64,000 nucleotides of DNA from Symsagittifera roscoffensis (GCF_963678635.1 NC_087064.1:8963671-9027670); one strand, 5' to 3'. Positions 1-11,866 are shown, counted from the first letter of the stretch. Notes: generated from the letters alone by a model not told the origin. Numbers and translations are program-made.

Positions 1-760
1 CCGGAGCATGATTTTTTACTTTCTCGTGGCTAGTCTAAGTTAAGGTGTTAACGTACTTAATCTTACTTAGGGGTAGTGATTGTGTTCAAGGGTTGGAGAA
101 TAGTAAATCGATCCACAAGGTTCAGGTATAATTAGAACGCAAGTAGTTCGTTAGATACTATTTTAAACTTACAAGTCTAAGATCTATCCTGGGTCTGGTA
201 AGAGGAGGGTTCAAGTGAAGGATGAATAACCGAAGTTCTTCACTGTTTAAATTAATTTGAATGGTTAGTTTTATTTAAATATTTCTATTAGACCTGGGTC
301 TTTTGAAAAGGTTGGATAGTGAATCGACGTTTGAGGTCGTTAGACACTTGCTAAGTGGGTGATGGAGAACAAAATTGTTTTTTTTTTGATCCAAGGATTG
401 GCCTTGATGATCAGATTTTAGATTTAGTGAGATAGAAAATTTATAAAGATCCAAGGATAAGCCTTGATGATCTGATTTTTTAAAATTAAGTGAATTTATA
501 TTTAAAATGGTTTAAATTTATTTTAAAAAAAGATTTAGTTTTTAAATGATGTTAGTGAGCTTATGATTGCGGTTATGTTTAGGTGATGAAGCTGGAACAA
601 CAAGATGGTTTATTATTACTAACTATTAATTGTCATGCTACTAATTTTTATTTTTATTTTCAATAAATATTTTTCAATTATTATTTGAATAATACTGCAG
701 AGATTAAGGGAACGATCTGAGATCATTTTATCAATCGTTATTGTACATTAATAATTTTGT
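1..760. other. No gene seen; AT-rich left edge
   Basis: I see no supported gene here. The only internal structure is a short direct repeat: a stretch beginning gatccaaggattggcc near 388 recurs as gatccaaggataagcc near 449. If the inverted repeat starting at 832 belongs to a larger element, this stretch is probably part of that element, but its counterpart lies beyond the right edge of the window. Confidence 0.4.
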
Positions 761-1027
761 TTAGCGCCTGAAATAATCATGAAGATTTATTTCAAATGTT
801 TGCAAATGAAAATCTAAATTCATTGCTAATAAGATTCTAAATACAAAAGTTTGTGTTGGCTTTTGCCGTACAACCATAAAACTAATTGGTAAGTTTCTAC
901 GTAGTCGTATATCGTCTCTTGTCCGAGGTCTTCTTCCAATACCGGGTAGTTTTAGTATTGTGCGAAATATCGGCTCTGATCTATTGAGTCGTAGAGACAT
1001 TTCAATTAAGTTATTAACGTGTAACAT
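761..1027 (-). CDS. Unknown protein, start of a repeat-borne reading frame (left copy)
   Basis: An 88-residue frame beginning MLHVNNLIEMSLRLN. I do not recognise the family. The reason to take it seriously is the inverted copy at 63,811-64,000: 63 codons align without a single indel, and several differences are silent third-position changes, which suggests past coding constraint. The protein is basic with many Arg residues (for example PGIGRR) and shows no signal peptide or membrane segment. This copy ends at 761, while the right copy is still open at the window edge. It is most likely the N-terminus of a transposable-element protein, with the about 500 bp upstream acting as its 5' region. 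A non-coding repeat with a chance frame remains possible. Confidence 0.4.
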   Translation of the reverse strand: MLHVNNLIEMSLRLNRSEPIFRTILKLPGIGRRPRTRDDIRLRRNLPISFMVVRQKPTQTFVFRILLAMNLDFHLQTFEINLHDYFRR

Positions 1028-1535
1028 TTTGAAAATGTTTTGTCTAATTTCTAATCTATATTTGGTTAATTCTAAGCTATTAAGGTCTTATTTGAGACTT
1101 ATGGTCGCACCAGATGAGTTAGGATCGATGTGGTTAACTCATAGAGTAATTTCGGATAGGGTACACCGTCTGCACGTCACGCTATCTTATTTTCGGCCGG
1201 ATAGATTCGTGCAACTTCTTAGTCTAATACCGATCCTAATCTTACTCTTATATCTACTAGTTTCAGGGTGTTAAACTAGTCTCTGCTAGGCTCAATAGAT
1301 CTAGAGTATACTGGCTTATTGCAACTGCTGAAGTGCTCTTGGAGATGCAACTAATTTCTAAGTTAATTTCGAATCTCTCTGGTGCTGAAATTACAAGCAA
1401 TTTCAGCACTTACAAATACGTGGGTTGTTAGTGGGATGGATTATGATTGGTTAATATTAAATATTTTACAGTGGTAAAATATCTAATTTATCCAATAATA
1501 AAATGTAGTTTAGATCAGGTTCCAATAATTAATTT
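832..1535 (+). repeat. Left arm of a ~700-bp inverted repeat spanning the window
   Basis: Read on the reverse strand, 63,312-64,000 matches this stretch closely, including long near-identical runs such as gatagggtacaccgtctg and tcggccggatagattcgt. The inner boundary is near 1,535, where the match stops after gatcaggttcca. The outer boundary cannot be set because the right copy runs off the window. The arms are about 62 kb apart and both reading frames point outward, so they could be two inverted copies of one dispersed element rather than termini of one huge element. Confidence 0.75.
1382..1409 (+). other. Conserved hairpin in the inverted repeat
   Basis: An 11-bp perfect stem, GTGCTGAAATT pairing with AATTTCAGCAC, encloses a 6-base loop. 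The right copy at 63,428-63,455 keeps the stem with one A-to-G change that still allows a G-U pair, while the loop sequence has changed. This pattern fits selection on structure, for example a terminator or a transposon-end hairpin. Confidence 0.5.
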
Positions 1536-1539
1536 GAAG

Positions 1540-1800
1540 ACAAATCTAATCTTAACAAAAACGTTTGAAGCTCGCATTGATTGTCTCCTCTTCATAAAAC
1601 GAACTAACAATTTGAGAAACTTAATTTAAAACAATGTTGCTAATTTTAGTTTGAATAAAAATTTTACCAGCGATTCGTAGCACCATCAATATCATCGAAC
1701 AAATCTCCGTTTTCATTATGTTCTACCGAAGTTCAACTTTTGACAAAACGAATCGTTTAGGCGCTAGAAAAAGAGTGTAGAAAATAAGGTTGTTTTCCGA
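1540..1800 (+). repeat. Segment shared with 48,880-49,150
   Basis: The stretch containing ttttaccagcgattcg, atcatcgaacaa and ttttgacaaaacga reappears in the same order and orientation at about 48,880-49,150. It marks the left side of the large direct duplication. No gene was seen in it. Confidence 0.6.
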
Positions 1801-1828
1801 TTTTTGGACAACTGCTTCTGCCGGTCAA

Positions 1829-2672
1829 TTAACACGAGACTGCTCGTATCAGGGCGAACCCTGAATGTTCAGACTGACTTTTAAGGGTTATGGAGAAGTA
1901 ATAGCATGAAAAAGTAAAAAAAATGTAATAAAAAATTTTGAGATTTTTGTGAAAATCATCGCCCACAAGCCATAAAAAGTACAAAGTGATGAATTTCGCT
2001 CTTAGTAACACATCAGTTATAGCAATTGAGGTTTCTTCAACCAATTTGGAACAAGACTGCTCGTATCAGGGCGAAACCATGAATGTTCCGACTGCCTTTT
2101 AAGGTTTATGGAGCAGTAATAACATAACGAATTTAAAAGTAACAAGACTGCTCGTATCAGGGCGAGGCCCTGAATGTTCCGACTGCCTTTTAATGTTTAT
2201 TGAGCAGTAATAATGTTAAAAAATTGATTTAAATAAAACAAATTGAAGAAAACAAATTTCTAAAATTTGAAATTTTTTATGAAAATCATCCCCCCACACT
2301 CCATATAAAGTACAAACGGATAAATTTCGCTCCTTGTAAATAATCAATTATGGCATATAATCTTCTCTCAACCAATTGGGAACGATTTCCAAGACGGATT
2401 AATTCTCCGCTCACGCGTTAATAGCGCGAAATAAATCACGCGTTAATTGACCCAAATTGGCCAAAATGGCAATCTTTAAACCCTCATAACTTTACGAAAA
2501 ATGATCACAGGTGCAATCTCTTTTCAAATTTAAGCGCAAGACAACAATAGCTTTCGAATGATGTAAAAAGTTCTGTCAAAAACGGCTAGTTAAAAAGTCG
2601 AAATTTGTCTGAAGAAAAAAAACCCACCCCGAGCACAAATATTCCGTTACTTTCGTATCGAAAGTTTAACAA
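1829..2672 (-). mobile_element. Nested Helentron-like elements, three 3' ends
   Basis: Reverse-oriented copies of the dominant dispersed family. Three successive 3' ends (gactgctcgtatcagggc) start at about 1,832, 2,053 and 2,145. The first two are short fragments joined end to end to the third, which runs to about 2,672, where the other terminus (gttactttcgtatcgaaag) is found. The end-to-end stacking of 3' termini resembles what rolling-circle elements produce. No transposase is encoded, so the copies are non-autonomous. Confidence 0.6.
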
Positions 2673-3007
2673 TAAAAAAATGAACATTTTTTTTATGAAA
2701 ATCATCCCCCACACGCCATATAAAGTACAAAAGGATAGATTTTGCTCCTTGTAACAAATCATTTTTGGCAAGTAAACTTCTTTCAACCAATTTGAAACGA
2801 TTTCTAAGACTGATTAAATCTCTGCTTACGCGTTAATTTGCGCGAAATATATTGCGCGTTAAATGACCCAAAGTGGCCAAAATGGCAATCCTTAAACCCT
2901 TATAACTTTACGAAAAATGATCACAGGTGAAATATTTTTTCAAATTGAAGCTCATGACAGCAATACCTTTCGAATTTTACAAAAAAAGTTCCGTCAAAAT
3001 GGCAATT
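2673..3007 (-). mobile_element. Partial Helentron-like element
   Basis: A second reverse-oriented fragment of the same family (caaaatggcaatc, tttacgaaaaatgatcac). It lacks a recognisable 3' hairpin and is fused to the left boundary of the first U1 unit. Confidence 0.55.
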
Positions 3008-3493
3008 TTATAGTATTTTTTTTTAACTTCCAGCATAAAAAAATATTTGGACACAAAAAAGGCAAGACTGCTCGTTATAGGGCAAACTCTTATATTTTCT
3101 TCGAGGTCTACGGGGGGTTAATACTGTAAATTTAATTGTTTAATTGAACTGTTTAATAGTTTAAGTCGCTGAAATAGTCAGCTTTGCGAGCTAGATTTAG
3201 TTTCTTAGCAAGCAAGCTAGATTTAGTTTCTTAGCGATATTTTTGTATCAAAAATAACACAATGTTCTCAGAATTGAGTCAAATTCTCACTGTGAAATAA
3301 GAAATCATAGCTGGCTTAAGTTCAAGGCTGCGAAAAAAAAACAAAAAAAAATTGCACATAGTTCTTAAGCAGGGACACAACAGCGGTTCGCTGGAATGAG
3401 CTGTACAGCTCATATGTTGGTCCTTTCCCCCTCATGGTTAAATGGTCTTAACAATATCTTTTTTAACTCAGTTTTATACATTGTAGTGCTTAC

Positions 3494-6400
3494 TACAAGC
3501 CCGCCCATTCTGAAACCAATCAACTATTTTGTTAGGGTGGGCTGAATCAACTCTGTTATTTTCAGCAACATCGCAATCTGTAATCCCACGGATAGCATTG
3601 TGTCAGTTTGGTATTTCTGGTTTTAGACTCTCTCAATTGTATGCATTAATACTTAAAAATATGGACAAGAGAATCAACAATGAATTCAGTTAATCGCCAA
3701 AATTTACCTGGTGTAATTTCACGAGTACAAATGTCTTTTTCCCGACAGAAACTCAGCTGATCCACGACCGGAACAAAACCATCTGGTAGGTAGCTGACAG
3801 AAAAGTAGGCTTCCATCAGAGTCCTCGAGTGCTTGGCTTCGGATCTGGATGTTTGGCCCAATCCACAGGTGCCAATGGTGTCTCCTTGGGATCCAGGTCT
3901 CTGGCAGATCTTCAGATATCTCGATATATCTGAAGAATGTCATCTTAATGAAAAAAAAATGTCTTCCAAAACTATCAATGTTGTATTTTCAGTGGATGCG
4001 AAATTAGCGCTGTTTCTTTGCTTTCAAAATTAAGTTTACAAGTTTCATGATTATCAGGGAGAGCGCGTACGCAGTCCCCACACTAATAAATTGTGCGTCC
4101 GAGTTTCTCACTTGGAGAAATCGCAGGGGTCAACCTCCGCGCAGTGCAATGCAGAGGCCTCAACCTGGACCATCTCTCTGCTTGATCAGAGGACGGTCGG
4201 CGCCAGGTAAGTATGAAGCCTTATGCCCCATTAGTGTGACCATCAAAAATTGCATGACTTTGTAATGTCAATCATGTTAGATTTAGACGCTTTACAAGCT
4301 TTGTTTTTACATTTTTGAAGGTTTTATCGATGTACAGTTTGAAACATAAAACGTATGTGAGAGTTCATCGAATATCTTGAGGTATTTTTCAACAGTCAGA
4401 CAAAAGAACTATATTATGACCATATTTGGCCAGATTACCAAATATGGTAGCTTAAAGCAATTTGATTTGTAAAGCTTTGTTCAAAAATGAGAGAGCCAAT
4501 GAGCGCTCGCGTGAATAGACAATTCGGTGAGTCATCGCGGTATGGCAATCTGTGTTGAGAAACATTTGGAATTCAAGTCAATAACTATGAAACTGTTTTG
4601 ACACAGAAAGCGAAATTTTACTCAGCGCAAAATTTTGTTGCAAGTTGGGATAGAAGTTCGAAAAATTGAATTGGGAGTAAACATTTGCCGTTTGGTTTCA
4701 GGGGAGTTTGTAACTATTTCCCATTATGCTCCCTCTAGCCTAGAAATAAATAAAAAATTACAGCCTCATTTTGGTAGGATTTTCGTAATATGGAGGACTA
4801 TGATTTGCTGGGGGGAGGGTGGGGGGGGGGGGTATGGAAAGACTGCGTTGTGTGCATGGTATACCTTGAATTGGTCTGGCTACTCTGACAACTGCAACCA
4901 CATCGTGGGGACTCTCAGCAGTGTCCCAGCTGGAACACAAAAGGATCAGATTCTTAACCCGACAAATTATGAGACTACATGGTAGAATTTATATGCAAAC
5001 TAACACTCAGAAGGGTAAAGCTTAGTTGTGGGGTAAATTTGGGGCCCATGTAAAAAACACTACCCCCCTAAGTGAACAACATCGGGGAAGGTTCTCATGC
5101 TTGGGGACCGGTTGCTTGAAAAATTTCGACCAATCAAAATCGCTAAGCGTTCCTATTGGCTAAATGCCGTTCTCACTAAATCGAAGTCAATATTAACAGA
5201 AAATGTATTAAATCAGTGGAAAATATTCAAAAATGTTACAAATTGCGGGTTACAACCGCAGTACTATTCAGATAAACGTCAAGATATATGCATTCAAGTT
5301 CATAGGAGTTTTTCAGCCTTGAAAACTTATCTGCTTATTATCTAATCGGTCAATATTAACACTAATGGCCTGGATTTTTTTTCTTTCTTCAAGATTTTTG
5401 CGATTTTTAATACTCAATTCTGATTGGCTGAAAGTAAGCTAAAATTAATTTCAAGCATTCGATCCCTCAAGCATGAGGGTTGCCACCAACAACATCCCCC
5501 TAAATTTAAATGGCATTTGCAAGCAGTAAGGACTGTATGTACTATACTCGAATCTGATTGGCTGAAAAGTATTGCTTTTAACCAAGTGAGCGATCTCCTC
5601 CCTAATTTGATTTAGGGGAAAATTGTTCACTTAGTCCTAATTTGGTATAAAGGTAATTTGGCATTGGTTAAATTGTTAAATATGTTAACCTTATACTGCT
5701 GCCGGTCGGCCAGTCGGTCATGTGAAAGAAATTCTAGTCACTTTTGGTTCGAATGGTATTTTTCAAAATTTCGAGTTGGCCGCGCCATGCTCAAGTTTCT
5801 CATGATAACTAAAGAGAAATCATTACTATTCGCAATTTGTCAAATAACAATCAACATGAGTAGACCTGTCTTGTTCCTGATCGACAGCATCAAGAGTTCC
5901 ACACTTGGAGCAAGAGAAAAATTGATTTGGAAGGTGCCCACTCAAGTGACCAATTGCTCCAAAAATTATTGAAAAATTCTTGAGCGGAAATTATTGTTTT
6001 ATTCAAACTTCTAGAGTTATAGTTACATGATTTGATAGTGTCTGTTATTAGTTCCAGAGTGGTTGTCTTGATCTGAGCACTTGAATTTAATTACACTTTA
6101 TACAGTTAAGTGCACTTTATACAGTTATGCTGAGGTGGGGCGAGTTTTAGGTTGATCCATCTGAATTGGATCAAATGTCCATTGGATCCCTGAATTGGTT
6201 TAATTGAGGCTCCGACCCTGTTTTTAACGGTGTTTGCGTGTTTTAGGTATTTAGAGACCTAGCCATGGGAACGTACTAGTTTCAATCTAGAGTGGGTGGT
6301 TATTTTGGTAGTAGCCTTTTAATGTAACGAACCTTCAGTTCCATATCATAAGCGAATCGTGAGTTGGCTTCGACCGCGAGATTGAGGCAATAGTTATAGG

Positions 6401-6830
6401 GCCTATTCCTCTGAACATCATATGTGACATGAGTGAACGACTGTTATACCGATTCACCACTAGGTTTGATATTCGCGTCTCTCCAGCAGTCAGTTTTGTC
6501 CTTAATTGGACCAGAAGGTTCATTACATGTACAAAGTGTATATTGTTTGTATGGAGTTACATTTTCAACTTCAATTCAAGATTGCTAATTACCCAATTAC
6601 CAAAAACACATGATAATTGAATAAACTTTAACCTCATCGGTTGCCCGATGACGGTATTGGTGGTATGGTTGAAGTTGATCAAAAGGGCGCTTTGAAGATC
6701 GCTATGAAGTCGATTGAAAGTTTTCAGCGGACGGTCAAAAAGTGCAATATGAAAGCTAGGATCTACTTAACAACCTCTCCCCTATGGTATCTAGTAAAAA
6801 TTCTCCACTCCCATACATAAATACAGTAAA
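3494..6830 (-). pseudogene. S1-family serine protease homolog, unit 1 copy (exons 2-5, broken)
   Basis: Exons in minus-strand order are exon 2 at 6,775-6,830, exon 3 at 6,633-6,755, exon 4 at 3,708-3,898 and a possible exon 5 at about 3,494-3,616. Exon 3 holds the Asp-region motif HSDLQSALLINF, matching the NDIALL segment around Asp102 of trypsins. Exon 4 holds GTCGLGQTS, matching the AGWG segment. Splice phases at the 2-3 and 3-4 joins agree. Exon 2 has lost 2 bp compared with unit 5 (56 against 58 nt), which breaks the frame, and exon 1 is absent. Exon 5 has a 1-bp deletion relative to unit 5. U1 lies between exons 3 and 4. Confidence 0.6.
4055..4214 (-). ncRNA. U1: U1 spliceosomal RNA, unit 1
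   Basis: The minus strand starts AUACUUACCUGGC, the invariant U1 5' end that pairs with 5' splice sites. Stem-loop I carries the U1-70K-type loop in CUCUGAUCAAGCAGAG, stem-loop II carries the U1A-type AUUGCACU, then comes GACCCCUGCGAUUUC of stem-loop III, an Sm-like site AAUUUAUUAG, and a 3' stem ending CGCGCUCUCCCUGA. The length of 160 nt is normal for metazoan U1. This copy differs from units 3-5 by three substitutions around the stem I-II junction. Upstream sequence (about 4,225-4,275) is conserved between units and should hold the PSE-type promoter. Confidence 0.93.
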
Positions 6831-7147
6831 CTAGCAATAAAACTGGTATCGAGTTCGAACTTTGCTGCATTCTGATTGGTCTAAAGTTCGATTAACTTAA
6901 TCTACTTAACAATCCCCCTTTCTTGATAGGGGGAGTTGCTTAGTAGATCCGAATCCTGTAACCCTTACGGTTCAGTGTTGAACACTTCAGTTGATAAGAT
7001 AGGCTCGATTCGTCTGATAGGTCTTGCGTAGTCCCCAACCTCAATCAAGAAGCTGACATATGAAATCACGTTCATTTCATGCGTTCCAGTTTAAAAAAAG
7101 CGTTTCAACAAATTCCAGAGTAGAAAAATGGCAAAAACTTGATTTTA

Positions 7148-7530
7148 TTATTCCGACTTCCGTAACGAAAGTAACGGAATCTTTGTGCTCGGGGTGGGTT
7201 TTTTTCTTCAGACAAAATTCGAATTTTTAACTAGCCATTTTGACGGAAAAGTTTTTATATCATTCGAAAGGTTTTGCTGTCCTGAGCTTAAATTTGAAAA
7301 GATATTTTACCTGTGATCATTTTTCGTAAAGTTATGGGGGTTTAAAGATTGCCATTTTGGCCAATTTGGGACAATTAACGCGCGATATAATTCGCGCTTT
7401 TAACGAGTAAGCGGAGAGTTAATCCGTCTTAAAATCGTTCCAAATTGGTTGAAAGAAGCTTATTTGCCGTAATTGATTTGTTACAAGTAGCTAAATCTAT
7501 TCTTTTGTAGTTAATATGGCGTGTGGGAGG
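7148..7530 (+). mobile_element. Truncated Helentron-like element at unit 1/2 junction
   Basis: Forward copy starting ttccgacttccgtaacg and including aattaacgcgcgat. It is cut after ggcgtgtgggagg, where unit 2 begins. The 3' part with the CAGGGC hairpin is missing. Confidence 0.6.
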
Positions 7531-7970
7531 CATAAAAAATATTTGGACACAAAAAAGGCAAGACTGCTCGTTATAGGGCAAACTCTTATATTTTCTGACT
7601 TCCTTCGAGGTCTACGGGGGGTTAATACTGTAAATTTAATTGTTTAATTGAACTGTTTAATAGCTTAAGTCGCTGAAATAGTCAGCTTTGCGAGCTAGAT
7701 TTAGTTTCTTAGCGATATTTTTGTATCAAAAATAACACAATGTTCTCAGAATTGAGTCAAATTCTCACTGTGAAATAAGAAATCATAGCTGGCTTAAGTT
7801 CAAGGCTGCGAAAAAAAAACAAAAAAAAATGCACGTAGTTCTTAAGCAGGGACACAACAGCGGTTCGCTGGAATGAGCTGTACAGCTCATATGTTGGTCC
7901 TTTCCCCCTCATGGTTAAATGGTCTTAACAATATCTTTTTTAACTCAGTTTTATACATTGTAGTGCTTAC

Positions 7971-8375
7971 TACAAGCCCGCCCATTCTGAAACCAATCAA
8001 CTATTTTGTTAGGGTGGGCTGAATCAACTCTGTTATTTTCAGCAACATCGCAATCTGTAATCCCACGGATAGCATTGTGTCAGTTTGGTATTTCTGGTTT
8101 AAGACTCTCTCAATTGTATGCATTAATACTTAAAAATATGGACAAGAGAATCAACAAAGAATTCAGTTCATCGCCAAACTTTACCTGGTGTAATTTCACG
8201 AGTACAAATGTCTTTTTCCCGACAGAAACTCAGCTGATCCACGACCGGAACAAAACCATCTGGTAGGTAGCTAACAGAAAAGTAGGCTTCCATCAGAGTC
8301 CTCGAGTACTTGGCTTCGGATCTGGATGTTTGGCCCAGTCCACAGGTGCCAATTGTGTCTCCTTGGGATCCAGGT
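7971..8375 (-). pseudogene. Serine protease homolog exons 5 and 4, unit 2
   Basis: Exon 4 at 8,185-8,375 (191 nt) keeps a good 3' splice site with tandem AGs and a GTAAAG donor. It encodes the GTCGLGQTS segment and the later cysteine stretch FCREKDICTRE. Exon 5 at about 7,971-8,093 shares the 1-bp deletion seen in all left-array copies. Exons 2 and 3 are deleted further upstream in this unit, so no complete product is possible from this copy. Confidence 0.55.
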
Positions 8376-8531
8376 CTCTGGCAGATCTTCAGATATCTCG
8401 ATATATCTGAAGAATGTCATCACAATGAAAAAAAAATGTCTTCCAAAACTATCAATGTTGTATTTTCAGTGGATGCGAAATTAGCGCTGTTTCTTTGCTT
8501 TCAAAATTAAGTTTACAAGTTTCATGATTAT

Positions 8532-8691
8532 CAGGGAGAGCGCGTACGCAGTCCCCACACTAATAAATTGTGCGTAGGAGTTTCTCACTTGGAGAAATCG
8601 CAGGGGTCAACCTCCGCGCAGTGCAATGCAGAGGCCTCGCCCTGGACCACCTCTCTGCTTGATCAGAGGACGGTCGGCGCCAGGTAAGTAT
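8532..8691 (-). ncRNA. U1: U1 spliceosomal RNA, unit 2
   Basis: 160 nt with the canonical AUACUUACCUGGC start and all U1 landmarks. Two adjacent substitutions alter stem-loop III on its 3' side (CUCCUACGC where units 1 and 3-5 have CUCGGACGC), which should weaken pairing there. It could be a variant or a decaying copy. The upstream promoter region is the same as in the other units apart from scattered changes. Confidence 0.92.
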
Positions 8692-10995
8692 GAAGCCTTA
8701 TGCCCCATTAGTGTGACCATCAAAAATTGCATGACTTTGTAATGTTAATCATGTTAATTTTAGACGCTTTACAAGCTTTGTTTTTACATTTTTGAAGGTT
8801 TTATCGATGTACAGTTTGAAACATAAAACGTATGTGAGAGTTCATCGAATATCTTGAGGTTGTTTTATTGCATTTTGACGACGAATCAAATAATTTTTCA
8901 ACAGTCAGACAAAAGAACTATATTATGACCATATTTGGCCAGATTACCAAATATGGTAGCTTAAAGCACTTTGATTTGTAAAGCTTTGTTCAAAAATGAG
9001 AGAGCCAATGAGCGCTCGCGTGAATAGACAATTCGGAGTCATCGCGGTATGGCAATCTGTGTTGAGAAACATTTGGAATTCAAGTCAATAACTATGAAAT
9101 TGTATTGACACAGAAAGCGAAATTTTACTCAGCGCAAAATTTTGTTGTAAGTTGGGATAGAAGTTCGAAAAATTGAATTGGGAGTAAAAATTTGCCGTTT
9201 GGTTTCAGGGGAGTTTGTAACTATTTCCCATTATGCTCCCTCTAGCCTAGAAATAAATAAAAAATTACAGCCTCATTTCGGTCGGATTTTCGTATTATGG
9301 AGGACTATGATTTGCTGAGGGGAGGGTGGGGGGTATGGAAAGACTGCGTTGTGTGCATGGTATACCTTGAATTGGTCTGGCTACTCTGACAACTGCAACC
9401 ACATCGTGGGGACTCTCAGCCGTGTCCCAGCTGGAACACAAAAGGATCAGATTCTTAACCCGACAAATTATGAGACTACATGGTAGAATTTATATGCAAA
9501 CTAACACTCAGAAGGGTAAAGCTTAGTTGTGGGGTAAATTTGGGGCCCATGTAAAAAACACTACCCCCTAAATGAACAACATCGGGGAAGGTTCTCATGC
9601 TTAGGGACCGGTTGCTTGAAAAATTTCGACCAATCAAAATCGCTAAGCGTTCCTATTGGCTAAATGCCGTTCTCACTAAATCGAAGTCAATATTAACAGA
9701 AAATGTATTAAATCAGTGGAAAATTTTCAAAAATGTTACAAATTGCGGGTTACAACCGCAGTACTATTCAGATAAACGTCAAGATATATGCATTCAAGTT
9801 CATAGGAGTTTTTCAGCCTTGAAAACTTATCTGCTTATTATCTAATCGGTCAATATAACACTAATGGCCTGGATTTTTTTTCTTTCTTCAAGATTTTTGC
9901 GATTTACTTTGAGATTTTTAATACTCAATTCTGATTGGCTGAAAGTAAGCTAAAATTAATTTCAAGCATTCGATCCCTCAAGCATGAGGGTTGCCACCAA
10001 CAACATCCCCCTAAATTTAAATGGCATTTGCAAGCAGTAAGGACTGTATGTACTATACTCGAATCTGATTGGCTGAAAAGTATTGCTTTTAACCAAGTGA
10101 GCGATCTCCTCCCTAATTTGATTTAGGGGAAAATTGTTCACTTAGTCCTAATTTGGTATAAAGGTAATTTGGCATTGGTTAAATTGTTAAATATGTTAAC
10201 CTTATACTGCTGCCGGTCGGCCAGTCGTTCATGTGAAAGAAATTCTAGTCACTTTTGGTTCGAATGGTATTTTTCAAAATTTCGAGTTGGCCGCGCCATG
10301 CTCAAGTTTCTCATGATAACTAAAGAGAAATCATTACTATTCGCAATTTGTCAAATAACAATCAACATGAGTAGACCTGTCTTGTTCCTGATCGACAGCA
10401 TCAAGAGTTCCACACTCGGAGCAAGAGAAAAATTGATTTGGAAGGTCGCCCACTCAAGTGACCCATTGCTCCAAAATTTATTGAAAATTTCTTGAGCGGA
10501 AATTATTGTTTTATTCAAAATTCTAGAGTTATAGTTACATAATTTGATAGTGTCTGTTATTAGTTCCAGAGTGGTTGTCTTGATCTGAGCACTTGAATTT
10601 AATTACTAGAGTGCACTTTATACAGTTATGCTGAGGTGAGGCGAGTTTTAGGTTGATCCATCTGAATTGGATCAAATGTCCATTGGATCCCTGAATTGGA
10701 TCCCTGAATTGGTTTAATTGACGCTCCGACCCTGTTTTTAACGGCGTTTGCGTGTTTTAGGTATTTAGAGACCTAGCCATGGGAACGTACTAGTTTCAAT
10801 CTAGAGTGGGTGGTTATTTTGGTAGTAGCCTTCTAATGTAACGAACCTTCAGTTCCATATCATAAGCGAATCGTGAGTTGGCTCCGACCGCGAGATTGAG
10901 GCAATAGTTATAGGGCCTATTCCTCTGAACATCATATGTGACATGAGTGAACGACTGTTATACCGATTCACCACTAGGTTTGATATTCGCGTCTC

Positions 10996-11517
10996 AATTA
11001 GAGTAACGGAATCTTTGTGCTCGGGGTGGTTTTTTTTTCTTCAGACAAAATTCGACTTTTTAACTAGCCATTTTGACGGAAAAGTTTTTACATCATTCGA
11101 AAGTTATTGTTGTTCTGAGCTTAAATTTGAAAAAAGATATTTCACCTGTGATTATTTTTCAATGTGATCAAAGTTATGGGGGCTTAAAGGTTGCCAATTT
11201 TGCCATTTTGTGACAATTAACGCGCGATATATTTCGCGCTATTGACGCGTAAGCGGAGATTTAATCTGTTTTAGAAATTGTTCCAAATTGGTTGAAAGAA
11301 GCTTGTTTGCCATAATTTATTTGTTGCAATGAGCGAAATCTATCCTTTTGTACTTTATATGGTGTGTGGGGGATGAATTTTACAAAAAATCTCCAATTTA
11401 AAAAAAATTTATTTTGTTACATATACTAATTACTAATTTTTTTGTTATTACTGCTCCATGGACTCTTAAAAGTCAGTCGGAATATTCAGGGCTTCGCCCT
11501 GATACGAGCAGTCTTGT
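10996..11517 (+). mobile_element. Helentron-like element in unit 2
   Basis: Forward copy from agagtaacggaatctttg to the 3' hairpin cagggcttcgccctg and gagcagtcttgtt. Its extreme 5' terminus is missing, and the deletion that removed protease exons 2-3 ends exactly here. Confidence 0.65.
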
Positions 11518-11569
11518 TTTACACTTTAAATTGATGATAGATGACAATAAACACATAATGAATCGTGGA

Positions 11570-11866
11570 TTATCTGCTCAACATTGCCCAGTTTTGACTT
11601 ATACACAGATTTGACCAAGCATTAATGTTTTTGTTTTGAAAACTAAATCTACGTTTGGATAAATTACCTTTCCCGTATATCATACACATTCCAGAAGTAA
11701 CAATCCAAAATCGATCTATAATAGTGCCGACACAAAAATTAGAGTGGGCATGCAGATATCGGATCCGGACCAAAAAGCGCCGATTGAAAGTCGGAAATCC
11801 ATTAAAGATAAGGCTCGAAGTGTGAATTGAGCTGTTATACTCGGCTAACCCAAACTGATATATCAC
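11570..11866 (-). pseudogene. Serine protease homolog exon 1 fragment, unit 2
   Basis: The frame encodes the region around the trypsin His motif, FCVGTIIDRFWIVTSGMC, where active enzymes have FCGGTLI...WVLTAAHC. The exon proper ends at 11,668 with an AAAG/GTAATT donor. The N-terminal signal peptide is missing because the sequence is replaced at about 11,860 by a reverse Helentron-like element. Compare the fuller copy at 22,778-23,054. Confidence 0.6.

Larger units (their letters stand above)
3034..7530 (-). repeat. U1 repeat unit 1
   Basis: First of four head-to-tail units. It begins at cataaaaaaatatttggac and ends where the same motif starts unit 2 (4,497 bp period). It holds protease-homolog exons 5 and 4, a U1 gene, then exons 3 and 2. 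Unlike units 2 and 3 it keeps the exon 2-3 region, but it lacks exon 1 because a truncated Helentron-like element at its right end joins directly to unit 2. Confidence 0.85.

Noticed and set aside
960-1274. Plus-strand frame of 104 codons in the left inverted repeat
   Set aside because: It runs antisense to the better supported frame at 761-1,027, and its similarity to the right copy follows from the repeat itself.
3480-3616. Alternative reading of protease exon 5 as a Cys-rich tail (DCDVAENN...)
   Set aside because: That frame appears only after a 1-bp deletion in the left units. Unit 5 shows the family-typical C-terminal helix in another frame.
4842-4985. Possible second small nuclear RNA or spliced leader (minus strand, AATTTGTCGG followed by a GTGTTCC-AGCT-GGGACAC hairpin)
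   Set aside because: There is no recognisable 5' domain and no promoter similar to that of U1. An Sm-like site plus hairpin can arise by chance.
5740-5760. tRNA-like GGTTCGAAT box
   Set aside because: No acceptor stem, A box or cloverleaf could be built around it.
10169-10495. Plus-strand frame of about 108 codons seen in all five U1 units
   Set aside because: It is similar only because the units are recent duplicates. It is truncated in units 1 and 4, it lies in the intron with U1, and it shows no protein-like pattern.
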